Positions 9,682-19,462 of a stretch of 64,000 bases of DNA are shown in pieces (the stretch's first letter is position 1; every line of letters begins with the position of its first letter). The notes under the pieces were generated by a model. The model ran no database searches and was not told where the DNA came from. It worked only from the letters and a program-made list of their open reading frames with translations. A program made the position numbers and the translations under genes. The DNA comes from a virus, in the IMG/VR virus record IMGVR_UViG_3300022871_001550, positions 1 to 64,000 of that record; one strand, given 5' to 3'.

Positions 9682-11394
9682 CTACCCATCGGTAGTGTCA
9701 ATAATTGTTATTTCAGACCTAGAGCTAGATTCTGTTCTATATTGTAAATTAAATAAATTACTTAATTTTATCTCGCACCTTCTATCCCTAAGATTAAGCG
9801 TATCTAATAGTACTTTTGCAATATCTAACAAAATAAATTCCTGTCCCTCTTGTGGATAATAAAATTTATCCTCAACACCATATTCAAAATCAGAAGATTG
9901 TAATAAATAATCTTGAAACTCCCACGAAACTTTAAATGACTCATTTCCAAATGCTGGTTCAGATAATAAAACTTTTACCTGGAAATTTTCTTCTTCATTA
10001 TAAGAAAGCCTACTACTTTCCAATCCAATTAAAACTTCTATATTTGAAAAGAACTCGTTTTCATTTGTTTTTAAATTTAAATCTACAAAACACTGAATCA
10101 ATTGTGGCTGCTCATTACTAACAATTACCTCTGGCTGCGTATCTATTGCATTTGTTAAAGTTTGAGCTGATAACAGATGCTCTGTGCCATTTAAAACTGC
10201 CTCATTGATTATTCTAATGTTAGTGTCAAAATTAACTGCCCTTATAGTATCGTTTACGATATCGTCTTCAAAAAGAATGTTGTTTCTTAAAACAAACTCA
10301 TGTGCAAATGGTATTGAAACATAATTCACATCTTCAAAGCCATCAGAATTTATATACACGTTTTGTTGTCTTAAACTAATGTCTTTTTCCAATTCTTGTT
10401 TTTCAATCTTATTGATTTTCTTATATCCCTTAGTTTCATAAAAACTTCTTACTACACTGTAGATTTGGTCATCTGTAAAAACATCATCTCCATCATTGAC
10501 AATTTCCTTTTTCTTTAAATTGAGTTCATCTGAAACTACGCTAATTTTATCAATCAATTGTTTTTGTTTTTCCTTTATAGAAATCGTTGGTGTTATATCT
10601 AAATTCGAATTATTTACTTCGATAGGTATAGTTCTTGGTCGAACTGTTGAGTTACGTTCAATTAAACTATTTAAAAATCCATCTTCGATATTTGTTGAAT
10701 CAAGATTAAAAAAAACCGTATTGCCTAAAGAAAGGCTTTTTATTATTTTTTTATCACATAATTCAAAATTGTCCCTTGAGATTTGAGCAGTCTTTCTTTG
10801 TAATAAAATATTAATAAAATAATTTTCATCTGTGGGCATTTTAATTATAACATTTTCAAATTCTCTGTTTCTTTGTTCTGTATTAAAATCTAAAGGGATA
10901 TATTGTAAATACTTAGGCAACATTGTAGTAGTGCCTGTGTTCCATAAAAAATTATTATTTCTTTTTGAAAATAACTTATATTCAAATTCAGTCTCATTTA
11001 AATTGGAGATTTGATTTGAAAGATATTTCTCATTAAAAAGACTGCCCCTAAGGACTGTATTATTATAATAATCATTAAAAACTTCGGCAAGTTTTTTATC
11101 ATTATAATATATTTCCTTAAACGCTGGGGAAGCTTTAAATTCGGTTCCGTTTGATGTTTGCATTAGTTCATTCATCAACGTATTGCCTGTTAAATAAGCC
11201 ATAAAACCACTTATAACAGCTTGATTTCTTGCATTATCAATAAATCCTCTTACATTATATTCATCAACTATTTTATTGTACTCCCCCTCTTCATTGAGCA
11301 AATAGTTATTGTAAGACTTTAAATTACTTTGTTTAAAATCCTTCGTTGTAGACGAAAACATTCTGTTTATCAATATGTTAAAATTGTACGTCAT
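9682..11394 (-). CDS. Hypothetical structural protein
   Basis: The product has 570 residues with no recognised domain. It is rich in Asn, Glu and Lys, with a mid-protein coiled-coil-like stretch (about residues 270-300, KEKQKQLIDKISVVSDELNL). The ATG overlaps the upstream gene's stop by one base, which indicates translational coupling with the 277-residue protein. Its position downstream of the gp6/gp25 operon in a continuous minus-strand run suggests a baseplate or tail-tip component. Confidence 0.6.
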   Translation of the reverse strand: MTYNFNILINRMFSSTTKDFKQSNLKSYNNYLLNEEGEYNKIVDEYNVRGFIDNARNQAVISGFMAYLTGNTLMNELMQTSNGTEFKASPAFKEIYYNDKKLAEVFNDYYNNTVLRGSLFNEKYLSNQISNLNETEFEYKLFSKRNNNFLWNTGTTTMLPKYLQYIPLDFNTEQRNREFENVIIKMPTDENYFINILLQRKTAQISRDNFELCDKKIIKSLSLGNTVFFNLDSTNIEDGFLNSLIERNSTVRPRTIPIEVNNSNLDITPTISIKEKQKQLIDKISVVSDELNLKKKEIVNDGDDVFTDDQIYSVVRSFYETKGYKKINKIEKQELEKDISLRQQNVYINSDGFEDVNYVSIPFAHEFVLRNNILFEDDIVNDTIRAVNFDTNIRIINEAVLNGTEHLLSAQTLTNAIDTQPEVIVSNEQPQLIQCFVDLNLKTNENEFFSNIEVLIGLESSRLSYNEEENFQVKVLLSEPAFGNESFKVSWEFQDYLLQSSDFEYGVEDKFYYPQEGQEFILLDIAKVLLDTLNLRDRRCEIKLSNLFNLQYRTESSSRSEITIIDTTDG

Positions 11395-12227
11395 TATCTA
11401 TTTACGTCAATGTTATAATATGCTGCTTTAGAGATTAAATTACTCCAGACAGTTTCGATTTTATCAATATAATAAACCAACTCTTCTTGAGAATCAACAT
11501 CTGTTTGCTCTAACAATTCATTATATCCTACTTCAGAAAACCACTGTCTAATTTCTGCTTCGTTTTGAAATTTTATATCAACTAATTTGATTGTGATATT
11601 ATCTGTTTCGTTAGGGCGATACCTCATCCAATTGCCTTCTTGGTAGCTATCAACACTTAAAGGGATTGCGGGGGTACAAAAAAATCCTCCTATCTTTTCA
11701 TTAGCATCAATATAATCAAATTCTATAGTATAAATACCGTCATACGGAGAACCCCCTTCTAAAATAACCTTAGATGTTCCAGGTCGAGTTTCTTTTCTGT
11801 CTTCATCATCAATCATAAGTCCTATTTTTCCATAATATCTACTAGTTGTAGGCAATAATAATGATTCCATATATCCAAGCTTATATTCTTCTAAAACCTG
11901 AACGTTTTCTATGTTTTTTTCAATATATTCTATCATTTTAATTGTTAAATCATCTCCAGAATTTGTTTTTATTCTTGATATGCCTTCGAATATTCCCATT
12001 TCAATGAAGAAAGGATTAATTTCTTGTCTTTCTATTTTTAAAGTTTTTTCATCCTTCTTTATATCTACATAATCTATAATCTCAAATGTTCTAGTTAATA
12101 AAATGGGAATATATAGGTCCTCATATCTATTGGACGCTGTTGGTCGTGAGCTATTAAAATCAAAAGCTAGTTTTTTTTTCGGCTTTAATTTTATTTTCTT
12201 TTGTATGTATTGATTATTTAAATTCAT
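11394..12227 (-). CDS. Hypothetical structural protein
   Basis: The product has 277 residues. A Lys-rich N-terminus (KKIKLKPKKKLAF) leads into a mixed alpha/beta body with no known motif. It overlaps the following gene by one base and begins eight bases after the stop of the gene upstream, so it sits in the middle of an operon. Context supports a tail or baseplate role, but nothing in the sequence names one. Confidence 0.6.
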   Translation of the reverse strand: MNLNNQYIQKKIKLKPKKKLAFDFNSSRPTASNRYEDLYIPILLTRTFEIIDYVDIKKDEKTLKIERQEINPFFIEMGIFEGISRIKTNSGDDLTIKMIEYIEKNIENVQVLEEYKLGYMESLLLPTTSRYYGKIGLMIDDEDRKETRPGTSKVILEGGSPYDGIYTIEFDYIDANEKIGGFFCTPAIPLSVDSYQEGNWMRYRPNETDNITIKLVDIKFQNEAEIRQWFSEVGYNELLEQTDVDSQEELVYYIDKIETVWSNLISKAAYYNIDVNR

Positions 12228-12235
12228 TATTTTTT

Positions 12236-12949
12236 TTAAAAATTACAATTATTAGTATTACAATATAATGCACTTTTCATAACAACTGATTCCGTAAGAA
12301 TAAATCCATACCCATTTTCAACATACTCTCCATCTAATAATATTTTAGTACTATCTCCATCAATAAAAGCACAATCTTGTTGACAAACTAGTTCTCCCTG
12401 TTCAGAGCCAAGAATTCTTATTAAAGAACCATAAGGATAATAAACACTTTGTCCTCCGAATAAAATTGGTTCTTGAGAATCATTTACTTCAAATCGAACA
12501 GAACCCCCTGCGGCAGCTATAATTTTAACATCATCAGGTTGAAAATTAATTAATATATTTTTATTAGCATTCATTATAAAAGTAAAACTATTACCAGAAA
12601 CAATTCCTTCACTTCCGCTGAAAGATTCTAATGTAAATCCGACATTACTAGAAGCGCTAATAGTAACAGTAGAATTTTCTAAATATTGTCCACCATCTTG
12701 TACAGGCTGTATTGTAAAATTACCTCCATTTATATTTGCATCAACTATCAATGTATAAATATTTGGAATTGATGTTGTGTCTTCAAAAGAATTTAATATT
12801 TCAGGAGTTGGGCACATAATATAATCCGTAACTGGCGCCACATAATCTACATCATTTGAACTATTGATTTTTTTGAGACCTGTTGGTTTTCCATTATCAA
12901 TATAACGCTCAATTAATTGTGTATATATTTTTTTCCCTGTTTTTATCAT
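12236..12949 (-). CDS. Virion protein with bacterial-repeat (Flg_new/InlB-type) domain
   Basis: The product has 237 residues. About residues 63-142 (NGGNFTIQPVQDGGQYLENS ... SFTFIMNANKNILINFQPDD) match the bacterial repeat family. Its signature is a Gly-rich strand, 'G-x-x-x-x-x-G-S-x-V-T-I-x-A', then 'F-T-x-x-M-x-x-N-x-x-I-x-x-x-F'. These small beta domains occur in surface adhesins. The N-terminus (KKIYTQLIERYIDNGKPTGL) may be the particle-anchoring part. A late-type motif lies at 12958-12967. The C-terminus has several Cys residues (CQQDC, CNTNNC). A fibre or adhesin role is inferred. Confidence 0.6.
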   Translation of the reverse strand: MIKTGKKIYTQLIERYIDNGKPTGLKKINSSNDVDYVAPVTDYIMCPTPEILNSFEDTTSIPNIYTLIVDANINGGNFTIQPVQDGGQYLENSTVTISASSNVGFTLESFSGSEGIVSGNSFTFIMNANKNILINFQPDDVKIIAAAGGSVRFEVNDSQEPILFGGQSVYYPYGSLIRILGSEQGELVCQQDCAFIDGDSTKILLDGEYVENGYGFILTESVVMKSALYCNTNNCNF

Positions 12950-12957
12950 AATATACT

Positions 12958-12967
12958 AATAAATATG
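12958..12967 (-). promoter_or_regulatory. Putative late promoter motif
   Basis: The minus strand reads CATATTTATTAGTA, nine bases before the ATG at 12949. Confidence 0.4.
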
Positions 12968-12975
12968 TTTTATTT

Positions 12976-13707
12976 TTATAATTCAATAACGCTAATATTT
13001 AAACTAGCAGGGTCAACTTCTTCACAATATGCAGACGACTCTTCGGGCACCCATTCTTTTTGTCTAATTTTATTTATAACTATTTTATTATTTATCCAAT
13101 GTTTATTATAAAAGAAATCAAAGTCATTATCAACCTCTATAATATTTCCATCTATGTCCAAAAAGGCCTCACTAGAACCATATGGTATAAGAGATTCTAT
13201 TGATTGTGCCATTAAGTTAAAAGTATTATATTTAAATACAAGTTGTTTCTCAAAAAGATTTTGATAGGTTGTATTTACGCCTGGGATAAAAATATAAACA
13301 TAATCAGAATCTAAATATTCATCTAACTCAATTAAGTATTTTCCCTTTTTTTTATTAAAAATATTTTTACATTCCCAATCTTGTGAAACAAGCCTGGTTG
13401 TTTTTACAGTTTGAACATATCCTGAGCTCCAAATTCCTATAGATTCTCCCTCTGGAACTCTATCAAATACAAATAAATCTAAATCATTGCAATCTACAAA
13501 TGGAGACTCTATGATTCCATAGATTCTAAAATTTCTACATTCATTTCTCTCTTTTTTATATTGTTTTAATAAATCAAAAGAATTAACATATTTATCTGGT
13601 AAAATTTCTTTCGAATCTCTCGAAAGCTGAATGTTTAAGAAAATATCTTTTAAAACTCTTTCTTTAATATCTTTATTCCCTAATAATATTTTTTTTCTAT
13701 TAATCAT
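12976..13707 (-). CDS. Hypothetical baseplate-region protein
   Basis: The product has 243 residues and no recognisable motif. It is charged, with aromatic-rich beta segments and no signal peptide. It begins nine bases after the stop of the 1112-residue protein gene, so the two are probably co-transcribed from the gp25/gp6 unit. In T4-like genomes this slot follows gp6 and gp7, so a small wedge protein (gp8 position) is possible, but sequence does not prove it. Confidence 0.55.
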   Translation of the reverse strand: MINRKKILLGNKDIKERVLKDIFLNIQLSRDSKEILPDKYVNSFDLLKQYKKERNECRNFRIYGIIESPFVDCNDLDLFVFDRVPEGESIGIWSSGYVQTVKTTRLVSQDWECKNIFNKKKGKYLIELDEYLDSDYVYIFIPGVNTTYQNLFEKQLVFKYNTFNLMAQSIESLIPYGSSEAFLDIDGNIIEVDNDFDFFYNKHWINNKIVINKIRQKEWVPEESSAYCEEVDPASLNISVIEL

Positions 13708-13716
13708 AATTTAAAA

Positions 13717-16700
13717 TTAATTTAGCCATTCTCCATGGTAATAACCATCATATGCGGCACACCAACTAGTTTCATTTGATAGTGCGCTTTCTGCTTTTTG
13801 TTTTCCAACATCAATCCCTAATATCGTAGATGAATCACCATTAATAAAATAAAAACCATCTACGGTAATAATGTTACCATTTATAAAACTAGTAGAGCTT
13901 GAACAGCTTGTTCTAGTTTTTATATTACTCAATCTAGTTGTCACATAAAAAATTTCATTACTATTTATTTCAGCATCTTCTTGAAAATCAATATTATATT
14001 TATCCATGTTACTACAATTAACATATTCATCGCCATTTGTTCCATATTTTGGAATTGTTACAGCATAAAAAGAAAAAGAATAATCAAATTTTGCCCAAAT
14101 AGGACCTTCATTTTCGCTAATTCCTCGTTCTGCATTTGATTCTAATTCTATAATCATATTATCCCAAGTGTCTATATCCTCTGCAAATATAGGGTCACTA
14201 TCTGTACCACTAGCAATAACATATGTTATACTATTAACTTTTACCGTTGCTGTTGTAGCGCCATTGTTTTTTATAGTCATGTAGGCTTTGTTTTGAAGCC
14301 CTGCGGTACGCCCTTGTTTTATATCTGTCCAATAAGTCCAACAATCTTGGTCTCCATTATTATCTTTTCTCATTTTTGAGCTTCGTACCGTAGTTCTCGC
14401 ATTTTGAATTCTTGTCCTTTGAAAATCTATTTTACACTTGTAGCTAATAACATTAGAAGTTTGAATTAAACTATAAACTTCAGTAGGGTCTGCAATACTT
14501 CCTGGATTTACTATTCTATAAATTGATAAAGCTCCCTGGTTTTTATTATTTCTATAATCGCCTTCATCATCATAATCCATCCTAAGAGCACAGGTGTGAC
14601 CCTCATCAAAAATTACCCCATAGTTATTTAAGGATTTTGAGAAATAAAAATCTTCATCTGCTCCCTCGCTATTATTTAACATAAATCCAGTTTTTCCACT
14701 TAATATTGTATTGGCGGCTCTATAGTTATCATATTCACACGAATAATCAAAACCATATCTTGCTCCAACTCTAGGTAAACCAAACGGATGTAAATAATAA
14801 CCATGTCCAGCTTCAACTCTTTGATATTCTTCTCCATTGTCAACATGTGAAAATGGTTTAGGTGACATTTCATCATTATAATTTATATAAGAATCTTCTT
14901 CTTGAAAGTATCCATTTGCATACATTCCAAATTGCTTAAACGGAGAATATTCATAATGATACAGTTCACTATTTGTAATATAATAACTAAATGAAGTGGC
15001 ATACCAATCATTATCAATAGCAGTTCCACCTTCAGTGTTCCTCCCAAATCTAGCATGTCCAAATCCACCTGTAGGAATACTACCATAATCGGGATTATGT
15101 CCCAATCCTATACCAACAAGATGTCCATCTGTATAGCTTGGAGATTCAATAAGATTATAACTACGAATACCATGAGTTATCACACGAGGCAAAACTGAAA
15201 TAAAAGGCTTTTTTGGAATTGAATATTTTGTAGGGTAATTTATCGACCAAGATTTTTCAAAAGGAAAATTTCCTAATCTAACTTTGTCATTATTTATACT
15301 TGAACTAATATCAATATCAGGACCACTATCCCCTCCATCTGGAAATTCACTATTTATATGATAGTTATCTCTTGAATTATTATATTCTTCATTCGATAAA
15401 TAAAAACCAGTAGTTCTATATGCAGTATTAGGATTGGCATGATACATTTTAAATTGATAAGAACATAACCATACTCCTTTTTGATGCATTCCGTTTTTGG
15501 GAATTCCGCTAGATTGTGTTTTATAGCCATTTGGGTCATAAATATTAGCAGGTATTCTAATGGCATTATAACCAAATTTTCTAAACTCAACTCTATCTCT
15601 TATTTGAGAAAACTCATTTTGCCAAGACATAACGTTTATCTTCCCCTCTTTTCTATCCAACATGTCCTCAACTTGAACCATTTGAACAGACTTGTTTGAG
15701 TTTTTGATTTCAGCTGGAGATATTTTAGTCATATCTCTAACTTCCACTGTCAATGGAGTTGGTATAACCCGTAAAAGAGCGGGGTCTCCTATTTTAAAAA
15801 AAACACCCTCAGAACTATTATCATCTCTATCTAAAACAACTTCTCCAATATCTCCCTCATCTTTAAAAGAACCATTGTCTTGAAAATATCTACTTTTAAT
15901 ACCTTGTATTTTATTACAAGCTGGTGGGAAAAAATATGTTGCCCATTTTCTCAAATCCAAATTTGCCTTAATGTTAACTTCTGTATATCCAGATTGTATT
16001 TCTCCCCATGCAGGAACAACATCTATTGGAATTTGTCGAAAGAAGAAATGTGGAACTGAACCTATATTTTCATCTTTGTTTCCACTGTATGGATAGAAAT
16101 TTAAAGCAACTTCATCTTGAGTCATTCCTTGTTGCAGCAAATCTACTTCAAACATTAACGTTTGAGCTCCTACTGGAACATCATGAATAATAAATTCCCC
16201 ATATTCGTTAGTTAAAACTGTATTTTGAAATTCTGCAGGCATTTCAATCAATGGATTATTTTCATCAAAAATATAATCATTCATGTTTGGCAAATAATTA
16301 TTGAAATCTGATTGATATGTTAGTGCGTCAAAATAATAATTTTGATTTGGCCATGAATCATCTGGAGATTTAAAATTAAGTCTTATTCTATTTCCATCTT
16401 TGTCAACATCAGAGACACTTCCAAATTTATTGCCAGGTTGAAAAATTCCAATTGGAACTCCAATGAGAGGAACTCTTACAAAATTTCCTTCTTCATCTTT
16501 AATTTTCTGAATCGCCTCTAATTTTCCAAACACAACTCCAACCTGAGCATTTCGAACAGGAAATTCTTTATATGCCTTATTATAAGTACTTAGTGTGTTT
16601 AATATATCAAAGCTTCTTTCAAGTTTTATATTTACAGAAAAGTCATCTAGGAGTTTTTCCTGTACAAAGGTAAAGTTTTCTGATTGACCTGAAAATATAT

Positions 16701-17055
16701 CATACATCTGGTCGTTAAAATGTTCACTAATAGACCTTGGAATTGCATCTATACCTTCTGAAAATTGAGAAAATGTCCTTCCAGTTATCATTCTGCCTCC
16801 TGGTGGTATTTCTTGTAATCTTTGAATATTATCTTCTCCGCTAACGTGCCAAACTTCTATTTGATTTGACGTGGTTATTGCAGTGTTGCCTTGAAATTCA
16901 GAAGCAACAATCATCTTCATGGGACTATCAAAACTATCTAAATATAAAGCAGCAGGAATTGATGATATTGGATAATTATTTTCCGAAATCATGGTATCAA
17001 AATACGTAATAGTAGTACCTGTTCTATATTTTTTTAATAGTATATCTTCTTGCAT
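13717..17055 (-). CDS. Large baseplate-wedge-position protein (possible gp7 counterpart)
   Basis: The product has 1112 residues and is the longest in the window. A segment near residues 270-320 (TVLTNEYGEFIIHDVPVGAQ) carries the 'N-x-x-G-E-F-x-I-x-x-V-P-x-G' signature of carboxypeptidase-regulatory-like beta-sandwich domains. Otherwise it is unassigned. It begins 18 bases after the gp6-like gene. T4 gene 7 also follows gene 6 and encodes a wedge protein of about 1000 residues, so gp7-like is the best positional guess. There is no enzyme motif or membrane segment. Confidence 0.5.
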   Translation of the reverse strand: MQEDILLKKYRTGTTITYFDTMISENNYPISSIPAALYLDSFDSPMKMIVASEFQGNTAITTSNQIEVWHVSGEDNIQRLQEIPPGGRMITGRTFSQFSEGIDAIPRSISEHFNDQMYDIFSGQSENFTFVQEKLLDDFSVNIKLERSFDILNTLSTYNKAYKEFPVRNAQVGVVFGKLEAIQKIKDEEGNFVRVPLIGVPIGIFQPGNKFGSVSDVDKDGNRIRLNFKSPDDSWPNQNYYFDALTYQSDFNNYLPNMNDYIFDENNPLIEMPAEFQNTVLTNEYGEFIIHDVPVGAQTLMFEVDLLQQGMTQDEVALNFYPYSGNKDENIGSVPHFFFRQIPIDVVPAWGEIQSGYTEVNIKANLDLRKWATYFFPPACNKIQGIKSRYFQDNGSFKDEGDIGEVVLDRDDNSSEGVFFKIGDPALLRVIPTPLTVEVRDMTKISPAEIKNSNKSVQMVQVEDMLDRKEGKINVMSWQNEFSQIRDRVEFRKFGYNAIRIPANIYDPNGYKTQSSGIPKNGMHQKGVWLCSYQFKMYHANPNTAYRTTGFYLSNEEYNNSRDNYHINSEFPDGGDSGPDIDISSSINNDKVRLGNFPFEKSWSINYPTKYSIPKKPFISVLPRVITHGIRSYNLIESPSYTDGHLVGIGLGHNPDYGSIPTGGFGHARFGRNTEGGTAIDNDWYATSFSYYITNSELYHYEYSPFKQFGMYANGYFQEEDSYINYNDEMSPKPFSHVDNGEEYQRVEAGHGYYLHPFGLPRVGARYGFDYSCEYDNYRAANTILSGKTGFMLNNSEGADEDFYFSKSLNNYGVIFDEGHTCALRMDYDDEGDYRNNKNQGALSIYRIVNPGSIADPTEVYSLIQTSNVISYKCKIDFQRTRIQNARTTVRSSKMRKDNNGDQDCWTYWTDIKQGRTAGLQNKAYMTIKNNGATTATVKVNSITYVIASGTDSDPIFAEDIDTWDNMIIELESNAERGISENEGPIWAKFDYSFSFYAVTIPKYGTNGDEYVNCSNMDKYNIDFQEDAEINSNEIFYVTTRLSNIKTRTSCSSSTSFINGNIITVDGFYFINGDSSTILGIDVGKQKAESALSNETSWCAAYDGYYHGEWLN

Positions 17056-17073
17056 TATATTTTAAATTAGTAA

Positions 17074-18987
17074 CTAACTGCCTGTTGAAATTCTTATTTT
17101 TATGTCTTTCTCGGGATATTTTATTTCGAACATCGAAAGCGGTGTTCCGATAATAGCATTATCAATATATTCAATTTGAGTTGTATATGAACCCGTATTT
17201 GGGTCTCCTGTTCGAGGACCAATTGCCTGTGCAGATAAAGTATTAGAATACAATCCTCTCTCACGATTATAAAACCTAACGTCTACAACATTTATAACTC
17301 CAGGTGTTTCTCTTAACTCATCAACAATTTGAGAAATATAAATATTTTGATTCATTTCCCAATTATTTATATCCATAAAATTTTTAATTTTATTTATAGC
17401 AGCTACCTTAATTTCACTAGAGTTAAAAGATTTATCTAAAAATAAATCCACTTGAATTTCTAAGTTTATAATTTTTCCATCGTTTATTTCCACAAAATCG
17501 TTAACCATCCTAAATTCAGTCATATATCTTACTAAATTATTTTTCATGATATTGGTAGATAAATCAGACAACTTTCCATTTCTATCCATTGTTAATACAT
17601 AAAGTATAATTTTATTATCCTGCACCATCCCTTGAATTCTAAAAGGAGCGCCAAATTTCCCTGGAAGCTGATATGCTCTTGAAATATAATCTGGAAGAGT
17701 TACACATCTTTTTTGAGATGCAAAATTTGCTGCTATATAATTTTTAATTTCTGCAACAGTAGGTAAACCACGTCCACCAAATGCTGGAATTGTATTATTT
17801 GCACTTAAAGAAGAAATTACCGCTTGACTAATTGCAGGATTAGCCCCTAAGCTTACAGCATCAACATTGCTTACTTCCTGTAGTGTATATGAACCTATAT
17901 TACTTAAAGCTCCACCGCCAATTCTATATTTGATGTATATGGTTGAATTACCTTGTACCATTTCGCCTAGAGCACTAGGGTTAAGCAATAAAGATGAAGT
18001 ATTTAAACTAGTTGTTTGATAACATCCGTTTGTGTTCGTTAATTCACTTAAATAATCATCAAAAGCATCAAAATTTTCAATACCACCACCAAAAGTTAAT
18101 TTACACCTTCCATCAGATAAAAATTCTTTAGTAAATCTTTTAGTAATATCTAAATATTTTCCCGTTTTTATTCCATTGACATCATCAACATCATCATTTT
18201 CAACAAAAACTTTACTTGTAGGCAAATAATCAACTTCCCAAAATTTCTTAGATAAATCTTCATAATCTGAAAAATCTGGAAATTTTGTTAAACCAACTCC
18301 ATTTTCCACTTCAACGCCCATTATTTCTAACACATTGGTTTCTGGAAGAATTACAGAATAGAACGCCTTTTCATCACCTGTTTCTATTTCAACTTTATAG
18401 TTTCTTGTAATTCCCGCCTTAACAATTTCACGCTTTAAAATTTTATATTTAATAAGGTCTTGATTAGCATTTAAGATAGGTTCAATTATCCTATTGGCCT
18501 TTCCGTTTTCACTGTAATCATTAGTAAAATCTATTTGATATTGTGTTTCAAATGATTGTCCTCCCCCTTTAACTCTTAAGCCAGGTCTCAATATTGGTGC
18601 ATATGTATAGTCTGGACCATCTGCTGTTGCGGGAAGTTCAAGTGAAATATCTGCAATTGTAGAAGATGCCCTGACACCTGGGACTGAATACCCAAAGGTT
18701 TTAGCCATTCTGTAAACAGCTGCCCTCTGCTGAACACCGTCCAAAAATAGTTCATTATATTTTTTATCTATTACATATGACAGTAAGTCTGCAACATATG
18801 CATTTATTTCAACCATAGCCATTCCTGGAGATGCTAAATTAAAATCTTGCCATTGTTCAGGAAAGAAAGCTTTTAGATAATTTATTAAATCATTTCTTAC
18901 ATTATAAAAGTCTCTACTAAGATAATTAACCTTTACTTTATTTATCAAATTTCCATTTGTAGACGAATGCGTGTTTATATTTGCCAT
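17074..18987 (-). CDS. 6: Baseplate wedge subunit, T4 gp6-like
   Basis: The product has 637 residues. The N-terminus (VNYLSRDFYNVRNDLINYLK ... FNLASPGMAMVEINAYVADL) is the characteristic start of T4-like gp6: 'R-x-D-L-x-x-Y-x-x-x-x-F-P', then 'D-F-x-x-x-S-P-G-x-x-x-x-E' and a helix ending in 'Y-V-I-D'. The C-terminal part (VPxYISRAYQLPGKFG ... ETPGVINVVDVRFYNRE) fits the gpJ/gp6 family. gp6 forms the ring of wedge proteins that opens during contraction. It lies 11 bases downstream of the gp25-like gene, the usual partner order. Confidence 0.85.
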   Translation of the reverse strand: MANINTHSSTNGNLINKVKVNYLSRDFYNVRNDLINYLKAFFPEQWQDFNLASPGMAMVEINAYVADLLSYVIDKKYNELFLDGVQQRAAVYRMAKTFGYSVPGVRASSTIADISLELPATADGPDYTYAPILRPGLRVKGGGQSFETQYQIDFTNDYSENGKANRIIEPILNANQDLIKYKILKREIVKAGITRNYKVEIETGDEKAFYSVILPETNVLEIMGVEVENGVGLTKFPDFSDYEDLSKKFWEVDYLPTSKVFVENDDVDDVNGIKTGKYLDITKRFTKEFLSDGRCKLTFGGGIENFDAFDDYLSELTNTNGCYQTTSLNTSSLLLNPSALGEMVQGNSTIYIKYRIGGGALSNIGSYTLQEVSNVDAVSLGANPAISQAVISSLSANNTIPAFGGRGLPTVAEIKNYIAANFASQKRCVTLPDYISRAYQLPGKFGAPFRIQGMVQDNKIILYVLTMDRNGKLSDLSTNIMKNNLVRYMTEFRMVNDFVEINDGKIINLEIQVDLFLDKSFNSSEIKVAAINKIKNFMDINNWEMNQNIYISQIVDELRETPGVINVVDVRFYNRERGLYSNTLSAQAIGPRTGDPNTGSYTTQIEYIDNAIIGTPLSMFEIKYPEKDIKIRISTGS

Positions 18988-18998
18988 GTTTTTATTTT

Positions 18999-19379
18999 TT
19001 ATTGTTCAAGTGGTAATGCAATTTCTACTGAATCTTCAATATTTAAATCATTTATTAAATATAAAACATTAATAGATAACAAGTGAGTGTCTTCATTAAA
19101 GGAAAACTTAATATCTCTAATTGTTAGTTCTGAGAAAAACTTTTCTAAACTACTCATTAAAGCATCGTAAAGTTCACCTTCGGTAATTTCATCCCACGTC
19201 TCCATTATAAAATCAAATAAAGGGGAATATAAATCATTATGCATGACTCGCTGTCCCTTCTGAAGAGTTAGAAAAGCCATGAGGTTTGATTTTATTGCCC
19301 CTTCATTGGTTTTGACTACGCCTATTATGCCGCCTTCATTGGTTTCTTGGAATGGAAATTTAACTCCTAGTGATTTCAT
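18999..19379 (-). CDS. 25: Baseplate wedge subunit, T4 gp25/gpW-like
   Basis: The product has 126 residues, close to the usual family length (about 130). The segment VKTNEGAIKSNLMAFLTLQK followed by GQRVMHNDLYSPLFDFIMET fits GPW_gp25: 'I-x-x-N-L-x-x-x-L-x-T-x-x-G-x-R-x-x-x-x-x-x-G'. This protein joins sheath and wedge in the inner baseplate and is the most conserved baseplate protein of contractile machines. It is the first gene of the minus-strand baseplate unit and has a late-type motif at 19394-19406. Confidence 0.85.
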   Translation of the reverse strand: MKSLGVKFPFQETNEGGIIGVVKTNEGAIKSNLMAFLTLQKGQRVMHNDLYSPLFDFIMETWDEITEGELYDALMSSLEKFFSELTIRDIKFSFNEDTHLLSINVLYLINDLNIEDSVEIALPLEQ

Positions 19380-19393
19380 AGTATTCTTTTGGT

Positions 19394-19406
19394 TTAAATA
19401 TAAATA
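19394..19406 (-). promoter_or_regulatory. Putative late promoter motif
   Basis: The minus strand reads TATTTATATTTAAA before the gp25-like gene. With the plus-strand copy at 19443-19452 it forms a divergent promoter pair in an 83-base gap. Confidence 0.5.
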
Positions 19407-19442
19407 TTAAACAAAAAAAAATAAAGAATTATAATTATAAGA

Positions 19443-19452
19443 TATTTATAAG
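19443..19452 (+). promoter_or_regulatory. Putative late promoter motif
   Basis: TATTTATAAG lies 10 bases before the ATG at 19463. Confidence 0.5.
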
Positions 19453-19462
19453 AAAATTAAAA